From contig VBJR01000260.1 of NCBI GenBank assembly GCA_005880175.1, forward strand, positions 1 through 14,802: a stretch of DNA of 14,802 bases. Reading direction: 5' to 3'. A program made the translations under genes and the position numbers. The number at the start of each line of letters is the position of its first letter. Position 1 is the stretch's first letter. Positions 1-6,822 of this stretch are shown here, in pieces. The notes beneath the pieces are model-generated. The model did no database searches, was not told where the DNA came from, and saw nothing but the letters and a program-made list of their open reading frames with translations. The DNA is from Chloroflexota bacterium (GTDB lineage Bacteria > Chloroflexota > Dormibacteria > Dormibacterales > Dormibacteraceae).

Positions 1-2
1 TC

Positions 3-944
3 GTCTTCGACCCGTTCCCACAGGGCTCGGGCTCGACGGCGAAGGCGTTCGGCGGGTTCCGGACGCAGCAGGGGAGCCCGATCAACGTCGCGCTGTCCCT
101 GGCCTCGCGGCCGTTCTTCGCGGCGCGGGCGGAGCGGATCCGGTTCCGTTCGGTCGGTTACCTCTACCTGGCGACCAGCGAGGAGACGGCGGCCGAGCTG
201 GGCCGGCGGTCCGAGTTCCAGCGCTCGCAGGGCCTGCCGGTGGAGCACCCCGAGCCCCGCGGCCTCGTCCCGTTCCTGAACCCGGCCGGCGTGGTGGCCA
301 CGAACTACTGCGCGCTGGACGGCACGTACCTGCCGGCGGAGATCCTCGGCAGCCTCGTCGAGGAGGCGACCGCGGCCGGCGCCGAGTTCCGGTACGGCGT
401 CGAGGCCCGGCCCGCCGACCTGGAGGCCGCCGAGCTGGTCGCCGTGTGCGCCGGCATGTGGTCGCGGAAGGTGGGGGAGGAGCTCGGCGTCCGCCTCGAC
501 GTCACCCCGTGGGAGCGCGGCGTGTTCCAGGTCGGCCCGTTCGAGTGGCTGACGCCGGACGTGCCGGTCACCCTCGAGGTGGACAGCGGCTACCACTTCC
601 GGGAGCGCGACGGCCGCCTCCTGGTGATCGGCCCGGGCGACCCCCGCGACTGGCCGTCCGCCCGGCGCTGGCTGTGCCAGTTCGCGCCGGCGGCGGGGGT
701 GGAGCGGCCGGAGGCGCACTGGACGGGGTTCTACGAGATGACGTTCGACCACCACCCGCTCGTCGGGGCCACGGAGCGGCCCGGCGTCTGGGCCTCGTGC
801 GGCTTCAGCGGCCACGGGGTGATGCAGGCGCCCGCGATCGCCGACTGCGTGGCAGCGATGATGCTCGGGCTCACGCCGCCGGTGGACATCGCCGCCCTGA
901 GCCCGCTGCGCACCGAGGGGCTCGTGGACCCCACCCAGCTCTGA
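3..944 (+). CDS. FAD-dependent oxidoreductase, sarcosine oxidase beta/DAO type (5' partial)
   Basis: The frame is already open at the window edge, so the N-terminal Rossmann motif lies outside; the first visible residues (VFDPFPQGSGSTAKAFGGF) match the end of the first FAD-binding strand and the Ser/Gly-rich loop of the DAO family (PF01266). Later landmarks are CAGMWS (second FAD contact, near 450-470), FYEMTFDHHPLVG (near 730-768) and CGFSGHGVMQAPA (near 799-837), all typical of sarcosine oxidase beta-like flavoproteins that oxidise secondary amines or amino acids in the cytoplasm. The substrate cannot be read from the sequence. The stretch between GAEFRYG and CAGMWS is shorter than usual, lacking the common beta-hairpin where relatives read along the lines of V-x-G-V-x-T. 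Its TGA overlaps the ATG of the NUDIX gene by one base, so the two are probably translationally coupled. Family call secure, exact enzyme unknown. Confidence 0.85.
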   Translation, partial: VFDPFPQGSGSTAKAFGGFRTQQGSPINVALSLASRPFFAARAERIRFRSVGYLYLATSEETAAELGRRSEFQRSQGLPVEHPEPRGLVPFLNPAGVVATNYCALDGTYLPAEILGSLVEEATAAGAEFRYGVEARPADLEAAELVAVCAGMWSRKVGEELGVRLDVTPWERGVFQVGPFEWLTPDVPVTLEVDSGYHFRERDGRLLVIGPGDPRDWPSARRWLCQFAPAAGVERPEAHWTGFYEMTFDHHPLVGATERPGVWASCGFSGHGVMQAPAIADCVAAMMLGLTPPVDIAALSPLRTEGLVDPTQL

Positions 945-1555
945 TGGCCGGCGCGACCGCGGAGCAGGTGCTGTGCGTCCACCGGGAGGACGTGTTCCCG
1001 GACGGCCCCTGGGACGGCCTGGTCAGCGACCGGCTGGACGCCGTCCACGAGGCGATCCGCGAGCGGTCCTTCTTCATGCCCCGGGCGGACGTCGAGGAGG
1101 ACCCCAGCTACCAGCAGGTGATCCCGTACGTCGTGTTCCGCCACGCCGGCCGCTACCTGCTCACGAAGCGCCTGAAGGCGTCCTCCGAGAAGCGGCTGCG
1201 CCACCTCTACTCGCTGGGGGTCGGCGGCCACATCAACCCCGCGGACGTGGCCAACGGCGACCCGGTCAGCGACGGGATGCGGCGCGAGTGGGAGGAGGAG
1301 GTCGCGTACACGGGCACGTTCGCGGCCCGGCCGCTCGGCTTGATCCACGAGGAGTCGGCGCCGGTGGGGCGGGTCCACCTGGGCCTGGTGTTCCTGATCG
1401 ACGGGGACACCCCGGACATCGCGATCCGGGAGACCGACAAGCTCGCCGGACAGCTCCTGACGCTGGACGAGATGCGGATCCACTACCTCGAGATGGAGTC
1501 GTGGTCGCAGCTCGTTTACGATCGTCTGACATTTGACGCACCGCGTCTGGGGTAA
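944..1555 (+). CDS. NUDIX-family hydrolase
   Basis: A 203-residue protein starting at the ATG of a TGATG overlap with the flavoprotein gene. The segment LYSLGVGGHINPADVANGD followed by RREWEEEV carries the second half of the Nudix box (REUXEE), which supplies the metal-binding glutamates; the first half (GX5E) is not canonical in spacing and the later Gly is Ala. A start around VIPYVVFRHAGRYLLTKR is typical of cytoplasmic Nudix proteins that hydrolyse nucleoside diphosphates linked to another moiety; some relatives are annotated only as phosphoesterase. The substrate cannot be deduced. Coupling to an FAD oxidoreductase could suggest clean-up of a nucleotide cofactor or metabolite, but that is inference. 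An upstream extension of the same frame into the flavoprotein gene is out-of-frame shadow and was not used. Confidence 0.85.
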   Translation: MAGATAEQVLCVHREDVFPDGPWDGLVSDRLDAVHEAIRERSFFMPRADVEEDPSYQQVIPYVVFRHAGRYLLTKRLKASSEKRLRHLYSLGVGGHINPADVANGDPVSDGMRREWEEEVAYTGTFAARPLGLIHEESAPVGRVHLGLVFLIDGDTPDIAIRETDKLAGQLLTLDEMRIHYLEMESWSQLVYDRLTFDAPRLG

Positions 1556-1595
1556 AGTCTCGGCGTTATACGTATCTGATCTCATGACCTGAGCC

Positions 1596-1617
1596 GCCGC
1601 GTCGTCGGTGACGCGGC
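1596..1617 (+). other. Perfect 8-bp stem-loop in the leader
   Basis: GCCGCGTC and GACGCGGC pair perfectly around a 6-nt GTCGGT loop. The following bases (CTCTCGCC) are not a T-run, so a classic intrinsic terminator is not supported. It could still end the upstream NUDIX transcript weakly, or be part of a structured leader. Confidence 0.5.
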
Positions 1618-1711
1618 CTCTCGCCCGCCGGTCGGGTTCCCCCTCTCTGGCTCGGGTCGCAACGGGCGCAGCGCTCTCCACTTCGGTGCCAGCGCGCGTC
1701 CGCGAGAAAGG

Positions 1712-1719
1712 AAGGAGGA
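1712..1719 (+). promoter_or_regulatory. Shine-Dalgarno of the transglycosylase gene
   Basis: AAGGAGGA, a near-perfect complement to the 16S rRNA 3' end, lies 9 nt before the ATG at 1729 and fixes that start. It is the strongest SD in the window and contrasts with the apparently leaderless starts of thrC, the S9 peptidase and mnmA. Confidence 0.8.
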
Positions 1720-1728
1720 CCCCGACGC

Positions 1729-2406
1729 ATGACTCGAATTCGAGCGGTTACGCTCGCCATCTCGCTGGCCGTGTTCGGTTTGCTGGCTGGTGGGGTGGCG
1801 ACCACGCAGCACATCGTCGCCGCGAACTCGCAGCGGCCCGTCTCCCACGTGGTCAGGCTGAACGCCCGGATCGCGGACGCCGGGCGGGTGGCCGACAACG
1901 TGGAGCACGCCGATGTGCAGACGTACCGGCTGCAGCTGCGGCAGGCGGCCCAGCAGGCGGCGGAGGACGCCGCCCGCGCCCAGGCGGAGGCGGCGGCCCA
2001 GGCGGCCGCCCAGGCCCAGGCGGAGGCCGCGGCCCGGGCCGCGGCGCAGGCCGCCGCGGAGGCGCAGGCCGCTCAGGCCGCACAGGCGGCGGCGGCCGCA
2101 CGGGCGGCCCAGGCCGCGCAGGCGGCCGCGCCGTCCGGCTCGATCCAGGACATCATCCGGGCGGCGTTCGCGCCCCTCGGCTCCGGCGCGGTCAGCTGGG
2201 CGCTGCGGGTGGCGTCCTGCGAGTCGGGCTACAACCCGAACGCCGTCAACGCCTCGTCGGGCGCGGCCGGCCTGTTCCAGTTCCTGCGCTCGACGTGGGC
2301 CGGGACGCCGTACGCCGGCTCGTCGATCTTCGACCCGGTCGCGAACGCGAAGGCCGCGGCCTGGCTGTACTCCACGTATGGCCCCGGCCAGTGGCAGTGC
2401 TCCTGA
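1729..2406 (+). CDS. Secreted lytic transglycosylase, Ala-rich linker plus lysozyme-like domain
   Basis: The 225-residue product has a hydrophobic N-terminal segment (about residues 7-32) acting as signal peptide or membrane anchor. Residues about 68-135 are almost entirely Ala, Gln, Glu and Arg, a charged alanine-rich helix that probably spans the cell wall or forms a coiled coil. A compact C-terminal transglycosylase domain (about 138-225) follows. CESGYNPNAVN contains the likely catalytic Glu165, followed by GAAGLFQF and ending WLYSTYGPGQWQCS, the standard ending of actinobacterial transglycosylase/Rpf-like domains. Cys164 and Cys224 could form a disulfide outside the cell. The predicted reaction is cleavage of peptidoglycan beta-1,4 glycosidic bonds. 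The upstream SD is excellent and the leader is long, so it is probably its own transcription unit. Family membership is firm; whether it acts as resuscitation-promoting factor or structural lysozyme is open. Confidence 0.88.
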   Translation: MTRIRAVTLAISLAVFGLLAGGVATTQHIVAANSQRPVSHVVRLNARIADAGRVADNVEHADVQTYRLQLRQAAQQAAEDAARAQAEAAAQAAAQAQAEAAARAAAQAAAEAQAAQAAQAAAAARAAQAAQAAAPSGSIQDIIRAAFAPLGSGAVSWALRVASCESGYNPNAVNASSGAAGLFQFLRSTWAGTPYAGSSIFDPVANAKAAAWLYSTYGPGQWQCS

Positions 2407-2444
2407 GCGTCAGAATCCAGGCACCCCCATTCGTCGGGCAGGAT

Positions 2445-2452
2445 GGAGGTGA
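2445..2452 (+). promoter_or_regulatory. Shine-Dalgarno of the DGPF gene, decides the start
   Basis: GGAGGTGA sits 5 nt before the ATG at 2458. An in-frame ATG at 2443 overlaps this SD, so the true start is 2458. Confidence 0.8.
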
Positions 2453-2457
2453 CCCAC

Positions 2458-2808
2458 ATGAAGTACGTCCTGTTGTTCTGCGGCACCGAGGATGACGCCC
2501 ACCGCTACGACACGATGAGCGCGAGCGCGTTGGAGGCCCAGCTGGCCCAGGTCGGCGCCTGGTTCGCCGACCCCCGGATCCGGGGCGGCATGCGGCTGGC
2601 CCCGGGCTCCACCGCCACGACCGTGCGCTTCGGGAACAACGGCGACCCCCTGGTGACCGACGGCCCGTTCATCGAGGGCAAGGAGGACATCGGGGGCTGG
2701 GCGGTCGTCGAGGTGGCCCACCTCGACGAGGCCCTGGCCATGGCGAAGGCGTGGCCGGGGAAGGGGGTGGTCGAGGTACGGCCGGTCCACCAATCGGAGC
2801 AGGGCTGA
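2458..2808 (+). CDS. DGPF/YCII-domain protein, partner of an ECF42-type sigma factor
   Basis: A 116-residue protein beginning MKYVLLFCGTEDD and carrying VTDGPFIEGKEDIGGW (about 66-81), the signature of the YCII-related/DGPF family (PF03795). These are small, probably cytoplasmic alpha-beta ferredoxin-like-fold proteins; their biochemical function is not established. The gene directly precedes and overlaps a sigma-factor gene. DGPF proteins are known neighbours of ECF42 sigma factors, so the pair is recognisable from context as well as sequence. Start chosen at 2458 because the SD lies on top of the earlier in-frame ATG. No promoter resembling the reported ECF42 consensus was found in the 51 bp upstream. 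Only the exact role is uncertain. Confidence 0.9.
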   Translation: MKYVLLFCGTEDDAHRYDTMSASALEAQLAQVGAWFADPRIRGGMRLAPGSTATTVRFGNNGDPLVTDGPFIEGKEDIGGWAVVEVAHLDEALAMAKAWPGKGVVEVRPVHQSEQG

Positions 2809-4025
2809 GCCCCGCCCTCGCGGACGCGGCCGTCGCGGCCGTGTTCCGCGAGGAGGCGGGCCTGCTGACCGGCGGCCTGGTGCGGCTCCTCGGCGACTTC
2901 GACGTCGCCGAGGAGATCGTCCAGGACACGCTGCTGGCCGCCCTGGAGCGCTGGCGCCGGGACGGCATCCCCGACCGGCCCGGCGCCTGGCTCGCCACCG
3001 CCGCCCGGCGCCGGGCGATCGACCGGCTGCGGCGGAACGCCCGCTTCCGCCAGAAGCTGGCGCTGCTGGAGGTCGAGCCGGCCGGCGGGGGCGAGCCGGA
3101 CGACCGGCTCCGCCTGATCTTCACGTGCTGCCACCCGGCGCTGTCGCCCAGGGCCCGGGTGGTGCTGACCCTGCGGGCGATCTGCGGGTTCACGACCGCG
3201 GAGATCGCCGGCGCGCTGCTGCTCTCCGAGGCGGCGGTGGCGCAGCAGATCCACCGCGCGCGCCGCAAGATCGTCGAGGCCGGCATCCCCTACCGGGTGC
3301 CAGACGCGGAGGAGCTGGCCGCGCGGCTCGACCCGGTCCTGGCCGTGCTCTACCTGATGTTCAACGAGGGCTACCTGTCGAGCGGCGCCGGCGACCCGGC
3401 CCGGCGCGACCTGGCCGAGGACGCCGCCTGGCTGGCGGCGCTGCTCACCCGGCTGCTCCCGACCGAGCCGGAGCCGCTCGGCCTGCTCGCGCTCATGCGG
3501 CTGCACCTGGCCCGGGCCTCGGCCCGGTTCGACGCGGCCGGCGACCTGGTGCTGATCGCCGACCAGGACCGCTCGCGCTGGGACCGCGCAGCCATCGCCG
3601 CCGCGATCGCGCTGGTCGAGCGCGCGGGCGCCATGCGCCGGCCCGGCCCGTACCAGCTCCAGGCCGCGATCGCCGCCTGCCACGCCGAGGCCCGGTCGTG
3701 GGCCGAGACCGACTGGCGGCAGATCCTGGTCCTGTACGATCTCCTGCTGCGCCTCAGCCCCTCGCCGGTCGTGCGCATGAACCGGGCGGTGGCGCTGCGC
3801 TGGGTGGCCGGCTCAACCGCGGCGCTGGCCGAGCTGGAGTCGCTCGCGGCGCCCCTCGACGGCTACCACCTCTTCCATGCCGCGCGGGCCGAGCTGCTGC
3901 ACGAGCTGGGCCGCCGGGAGGAGGCGCGGGCCGCCGAGGAGCGGGCCCTGGGCCTGACCGCGAACCGCGCCGAGCGGGCGCTGCTGGAGCGCCGTCTGAA
4001 GCTCAGTCCAGGTGCCGGCGCGTGA
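2751..4025 (+). CDS. ECF42-type RNA polymerase sigma factor with C-terminal TPR-like extension
   Basis: Sigma region 2 covers about residues 30-98 (FREEAGLLTG, GDFDVAEEIVQD, RRRAIDRLRR), then the family hallmark FTCCHPAL (124-131), then region 4 (about 133-180, a helix-turn-helix around TTAEIAGALLLSE and AVAQQIHRARRKI). A roughly 240-residue C-terminal extension holds LYLMFNEGY, RSRWDRAAI, GPYQLQAAIAACHA, DWRQILVLYD and NRAVAL, as in ECF42 proteins whose extension has TPR-like helices and which lack an anti-sigma gene. It should direct RNA polymerase to a small regulon, usually including the DGPF gene upstream. Start: GTG 2751 is the only standard start keeping region 2 whole, but it overlaps the DGPF gene by 58 bp and adds residues unlike the family. 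CTG 2805, with GGAG 5 nt upstream and sharing CTGA with the DGPF stop, fits better; GTG 2841 also exists. The 3' end overlaps trpS by 23 bp tail to tail. Confidence 0.9.
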   Translation: MAGEGGGRGTAGPPIGAGLSPALADAAVAAVFREEAGLLTGGLVRLLGDFDVAEEIVQDTLLAALERWRRDGIPDRPGAWLATAARRRAIDRLRRNARFRQKLALLEVEPAGGGEPDDRLRLIFTCCHPALSPRARVVLTLRAICGFTTAEIAGALLLSEAAVAQQIHRARRKIVEAGIPYRVPDAEELAARLDPVLAVLYLMFNEGYLSSGAGDPARRDLAEDAAWLAALLTRLLPTEPEPLGLLALMRLHLARASARFDAAGDLVLIADQDRSRWDRAAIAAAIALVERAGAMRRPGPYQLQAAIAACHAEARSWAETDWRQILVLYDLLLRLSPSPVVRMNRAVALRWVAGSTAALAELESLAAPLDGYHLFHAARAELLHELGRREEARAAEERALGLTANRAERALLERRLKLSPGAGA

Positions 4026-4998
4026 AACCCATGCGGTCGTACATCGCCAGCAGCGTCGGCCGGGTGGCCTCGATTGCCTTGCGCGCGCCCTCGGCGAGCA
4101 GCCGCTCCAGCTCGCCCTGGTCCGCCCGCAGCTCCCGGTAGAGCCGCTGGATCGGCTCGACGCGGGCGACCACCGCCTCGGCCACGTCGGTTTTGAAGCG
4201 GCCGTAGCCCTGGCCCTCGTACTCTCGCTCGATGTCCCCGGGGTCGCGGCCGGCGGCCACGGACAGGATGTCGATCAGGTTCGTGATGCCGGGCTTGTCG
4301 GGGGCCCGGCGCACCTCGCGCCCGGTGTCGGTCACCGCGCTCTTGATCTTCTTGCGGATCAGGTCGGGCGGGTCCACCAGCAGGATCTTGCCCATCTCGG
4401 GGCTGGTCGACGTGGACATCTTCTTCTCCGGGTCGGTCAGGTCCATGATCCGGGCCCCCGCCGCCGGGTACTGGCCGCGCGGGAGCGTGAACGTCTCGCC
4501 GAACCGGGAGTTGAACCGCTCGGCGACGTCGCGGGTCAGCTCCAGGTGCTGCCGCTGGTCGTCGCCGATCGGGACGACGTCGGTCTGGTAGAGCAGGATG
4601 TCGGCCGCCATCAGCACGGGGTACGTGAACAGGCCGGCCGACACGAACTCGTGGGCCTCGGACTTGTCCTTGAACTGGGTCATCCGGCGCAGCTCGCCGA
4701 ACGAGGTGGCGGCGCTCAAAAGCCACGCGCCCTCGGCGTGGGCCGGGTTGTGGCTCTGGGCGAACACGGTCGAGCGCTCCGGGTCCAGGCCGGTGGCGAA
4801 GAGCATCGCCGCCAGGTCCAGCGTGGCCTCGCGGAGGTCGGCCGGGTTGTACTCGATCGTGATCGAGTGCAGGTCCACGATGCAGAAGAACGCCTCGCCC
4901 TGCTCCTGCGTCGCCGCGTACTGCCGGAATCCGCCCGAGTAGTTGCCGAAGGTCTTCTGGCCGGTGGGCTGGATGCCCGAGAAGATGCGCACGGTCAC
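4003..4998 (-). CDS. trpS: Tryptophan-tRNA ligase
   Basis: A 331-residue class I aminoacyl-tRNA synthetase of normal length that charges tRNA-Trp in the cytoplasm. It starts with the diagnostic RIFSGIQPTG. The HIGH equivalent is TFGN (about 16-19), close to the TIGN of Bacillus-type TrpRS. Other landmarks are FCIVDLHSIT, GELRRMTQFKDKS, SAGLFTYPVLMAADILLY, PIGDDQRQHLELTRDVAERF and the KMSTS loop (about 193-197) in place of the commoner KMSKS. All are in family order, so it looks functional. Start: GTG 4998 and GTG 4992 are both possible; the putative -10 box at 5002-5007 would favour 4992 (leaderless, beginning RIFSG directly). It lies 37 nt or more downstream of the MFS gene on the same strand and may also be read from there. 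Its end converges with and overlaps the sigma-factor gene. Confidence 0.96.
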   Translation of the reverse strand: MTVRIFSGIQPTGQKTFGNYSGGFRQYAATQEQGEAFFCIVDLHSITIEYNPADLREATLDLAAMLFATGLDPERSTVFAQSHNPAHAEGAWLLSAATSFGELRRMTQFKDKSEAHEFVSAGLFTYPVLMAADILLYQTDVVPIGDDQRQHLELTRDVAERFNSRFGETFTLPRGQYPAAGARIMDLTDPEKKMSTSTSPEMGKILLVDPPDLIRKKIKSAVTDTGREVRRAPDKPGITNLIDILSVAAGRDPGDIEREYEGQGYGRFKTDVAEAVVARVEPIQRLYRELRADQGELERLLAEGARKAIEATRPTLLAMYDRMGFTRRHLD

Positions 4999-5001
4999 GG
5001 A

Positions 5002-5007
5002 ATTCTA
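5002..5007 (-). promoter_or_regulatory. Putative -10 box of trpS
   Basis: TAGAAT on the minus strand fits TANNNT. It ends 9 nt before GTG 4992 and only 3 nt before GTG 4998, which suggests a leaderless trpS mRNA starting at 4992. No -35 hexamer is recognisable at the usual distance. Confidence 0.4.
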
Positions 5008-5035
5008 CCGGCGCCCTCCCCGCCCGCCGGGACCG

Positions 5036-6325
5036 CTACAGGGCCGAGCCCGGCTGCGCCGGCGACCGCTCCCGCTCCCGGGGCCGGGGCGCGAAGACGT
5101 GCCGGCTGCGCGCCAGCCACGCGGCCACGGCGGCGGTGACCAGGATCGTCGCCGCCCCCAGCAGCAGGCCCGCGCGGGGGCCCGCCTGCTGGGCCACCCA
5201 GCCGACGATCGGGGCCCCGATCGGCGTGGTGCCGATGAACAGCACGGCGTACAGCGACATCACGCGGCCCCGGAGCGACGGGTCCGAGCGGAGCTGGATC
5301 AGCGAGTTGGCGGACGTCTGGAAGACCAGCGCGGCCATGCCGGTCGGGGCCAGCACGACCAGCTCCAGCGGCAGCGTGGGCGCGACCGCGGCCGCCGCCA
5401 TCAGCACGCCGAAGACCGCCAGCGCCCCCAGCAGCAGGGCCCCGCTCGGCTCCCGCCGGCTGGCCGTGAACAGCGCGCCGGCCAGCGAGCCCAGGCCGAG
5501 CACCGCGAACAGCAGGCCGTACGTGCCGGCGTCGCCGTGGAACGTGTTCCGGGCCAGCAGCGGCAGCAGCACCGTCCAGTTCAGGGCCAGCGTGCCGACC
5601 ACGGCCAGGATCGCGAGCGGGAGCCGGATGTCCGGCCGCGACCACACGAACCGGAGGCCCTCCATCACCATCCCGCGCCGGCGCGCGACGCCCGCCGCCG
5701 GGCGCTGGAGCTGCGCCGGGTCCATCGCGACCAGGGCGAACACGACCGCGCCGAACGAGACGGCGTTGATCACGAAGCACCAGCCGGTGCCGACCAGCGA
5801 GATCACCAGGCCCGCGATCGCCGGGCCGACCACGCGCGCGCCGGTGAAGACGGCGCTGTTGAGGCTGACGGCGTTCGTCACCTGCCCCCGTCCCACCATC
5901 TCCATCACGAACGACTGCCGGGCCGGGTTGTCCATCGCCGTGACCAGGCCGAGCGCCAGCGCCAGCACGTAGACCATCCACAGCTGCACCGCCCCGGCCA
6001 GCGTGACGGCGCCCAGCACCAGCGCGAGGAACCCCATGATGGCCTGGGTCAGCATCAGCAGCCGGCGCTTGTCCATGCGGTCGGCCAGGACGCCGCCCCA
6101 CGCGCCCAGCACGAGCATGGGCAGGAACTGGAGCGCCGCGACCACGCCGAGCGCCACGCCGCTGCCGGTCAGGTGGAGGACGAGCCAGGACTGCGCGATG
6201 CGCTGCATCCAGCTGCCGCTGACGGACACCACCTGGCCGATGAAGTAGAGCCGGTAGTTGCGGACGCGGAGCGAGCCGAACGTGCTGCCGGCGACACGGC
6301 GGACGGCGCCCAGGGCCGCCGTCAC
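5036..6325 (-). CDS. MFS exporter, MFS_3/EntS-like
   Basis: A 429-residue inner-membrane protein with about 12 hydrophobic segments. The N-terminal SLRVRNYRLYFIGQVVSVSG and SWMQRIAQSWLVLHLTGS, the loop 2-3 motif GGVLADRMDKRR (77-88), MDNPARQSFVMEMV, and LRGRVMSLYAVLFIG near residue 350 are characteristic of the MFS_3 group (PF05977) that includes the enterobactin exporter EntS and many drug exporters. It probably acts by proton antiport; the substrate is unknown. GTG start at 6325 overlaps the marR stop (GTGA, 4 bp), so the two are translationally coupled and the MarR protein very likely controls this exporter. The hydrophilic C-terminal tail is Arg/Pro-rich. Length and motifs look intact. 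Confidence 0.92.
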   Translation of the reverse strand: MTAALGAVRRVAGSTFGSLRVRNYRLYFIGQVVSVSGSWMQRIAQSWLVLHLTGSGVALGVVAALQFLPMLVLGAWGGVLADRMDKRRLLMLTQAIMGFLALVLGAVTLAGAVQLWMVYVLALALGLVTAMDNPARQSFVMEMVGRGQVTNAVSLNSAVFTGARVVGPAIAGLVISLVGTGWCFVINAVSFGAVVFALVAMDPAQLQRPAAGVARRRGMVMEGLRFVWSRPDIRLPLAILAVVGTLALNWTVLLPLLARNTFHGDAGTYGLLFAVLGLGSLAGALFTASRREPSGALLLGALAVFGVLMAAAAVAPTLPLELVVLAPTGMAALVFQTSANSLIQLRSDPSLRGRVMSLYAVLFIGTTPIGAPIVGWVAQQAGPRAGLLLGAATILVTAAVAAWLARSRHVFAPRPRERERSPAQPGSAL

Positions 6326-6765
6326 CCGTCCTCCTCCACCGCCCGCTCGAGGATGGCGGCGGCCTCCTCCAGGACCTGGAGCTCGCGCTCGCCGAGCGCC
6401 TCCAGGCGGCCGGCCAGGTACGCGGTCTTGCGGGTGCGGCTGCGGAGCAGGCGGAGCCGGCCTCGCGGCGTCACGGTCACCCGGGTCACGCGGCGGTCGG
6501 CCGGGTCGACCACGCGGGAGACGAGGCCCTGCCCCTCCAGCGCGGCGATGGTGGTCGTGATGCTGGGCGGCTTCACGCCCTCCAGCGTGGCCAGCTCGCC
6601 CAGCGAGAGCGGCCCGCGCCGGGAGATCGTGGCCAGGGCGGAGAACGTCGAGGCCCCCAGGCCGGTCTCGCCCTGCTGCCGCAGGCGGCGGTTCAGCCGG
6701 GTCACGATCAGCCGGAGGCGGCCGGCGAGCTGTGCACGGTCGACTGCGGTCCCAGGCGTGGTCAC
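6322..6765 (-). CDS. MarR-family transcriptional regulator
   Basis: 147 residues with the MarR winged helix-turn-helix: LSLGELATLEGVKPPSIT (about 53-70) forms the HTH, TTTIAALEGQGLVSR the recognition helix region, and DPADRRVTRVTVT (87-99) the beta wing with the conserved D-x-R-R. Flanking helices would form the dimer interface. MarR proteins are usually dimeric repressors released by small phenolic or drug-like ligands. The gene precedes and overlaps an MFS exporter (4 bp), the classic repressor-pump arrangement. A 17-bp imperfect palindrome 13 bp upstream of the GTG start, containing a -10-like sequence, suggests autorepression. The start is chosen at GTG 6765; no good SD is visible, so the start is somewhat uncertain. 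Confidence 0.93.
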   Translation of the reverse strand: MTTPGTAVDRAQLAGRLRLIVTRLNRRLRQQGETGLGASTFSALATISRRGPLSLGELATLEGVKPPSITTTIAALEGQGLVSRVVDPADRRVTRVTVTPRGRLRLLRSRTRKTAYLAGRLEALGERELQVLEEAAAILERAVEEDG

Positions 6766-6777
6766 GAGAGCAGGTAC

Positions 6778-6794
6778 TTCGTTAGGCTACCGAA
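6778..6794 (-). promoter_or_regulatory. Putative MarR operator overlapping the marR promoter
   Basis: TTCGTTAGGCTACCGAA (plus strand) is an imperfect palindrome: 8-bp arms match at 7 positions around a central G. It lies 13-29 bp before the marR start. Its minus strand contains TAGCCT (6784-6789), a plausible -10 box, so a bound repressor would block marR and exporter transcription. Size and position fit MarR sites. It also partly resembles the actinobacterial iron box (DtxR/IdeR), matching about 13 of 19 positions by my alignment. Confidence 0.5.
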
Positions 6795-6822
6795 ATATTC
6801 CCCGACCTGCGCCCACCGTTGG

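Larger units (their letters stand above)
1556..1728 (+). other. Long 5' leader of the transglycosylase gene
   Basis: 173 bp separate the NUDIX stop from the transglycosylase ATG, the longest gene-free stretch here. It holds an AT-rich patch with the palindrome ATACGTAT (1568-1575), an 8-bp hairpin (1596-1617), a small CAC-TTCG-GTG hairpin (about 1679-1688) and a strong ribosome binding site. Actinobacterial cell-wall hydrolase genes often have long regulatory leaders, including c-di-AMP (ydaO) riboswitches, but I do not see that riboswitch's conserved blocks. Treat it as a leader of unknown regulation. Confidence 0.4.

Noticed and set aside
1533..1558. TTGACG and TAAAGT as a sigma-A promoter for the transglycosylase gene
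   Set aside because: The spacer is only 14 nt (an alternative CTGACA at 1526 gives 21 nt); neither is a good promoter spacing, so not listed as a feature.
1556..1728. c-di-AMP (ydaO-type) riboswitch
   Set aside because: Context fits, but I could not find the conserved GAAUCC-like and GGGGUGAAU-like blocks.
1960..2130. Tandem DNA repeat (GCGGCCCAGGCG-like units) in the transglycosylase gene
   Set aside because: The units vary in length and order; this is low-complexity coding for an Ala/Gln/Glu helix rather than a true tandem repeat.
2407..2457. ECF42-dependent promoter before the DGPF gene
   Set aside because: No TGTCGA-like -35 at a suitable distance from a CGTC-like -10; only CGTC at 2432-2435 is present.
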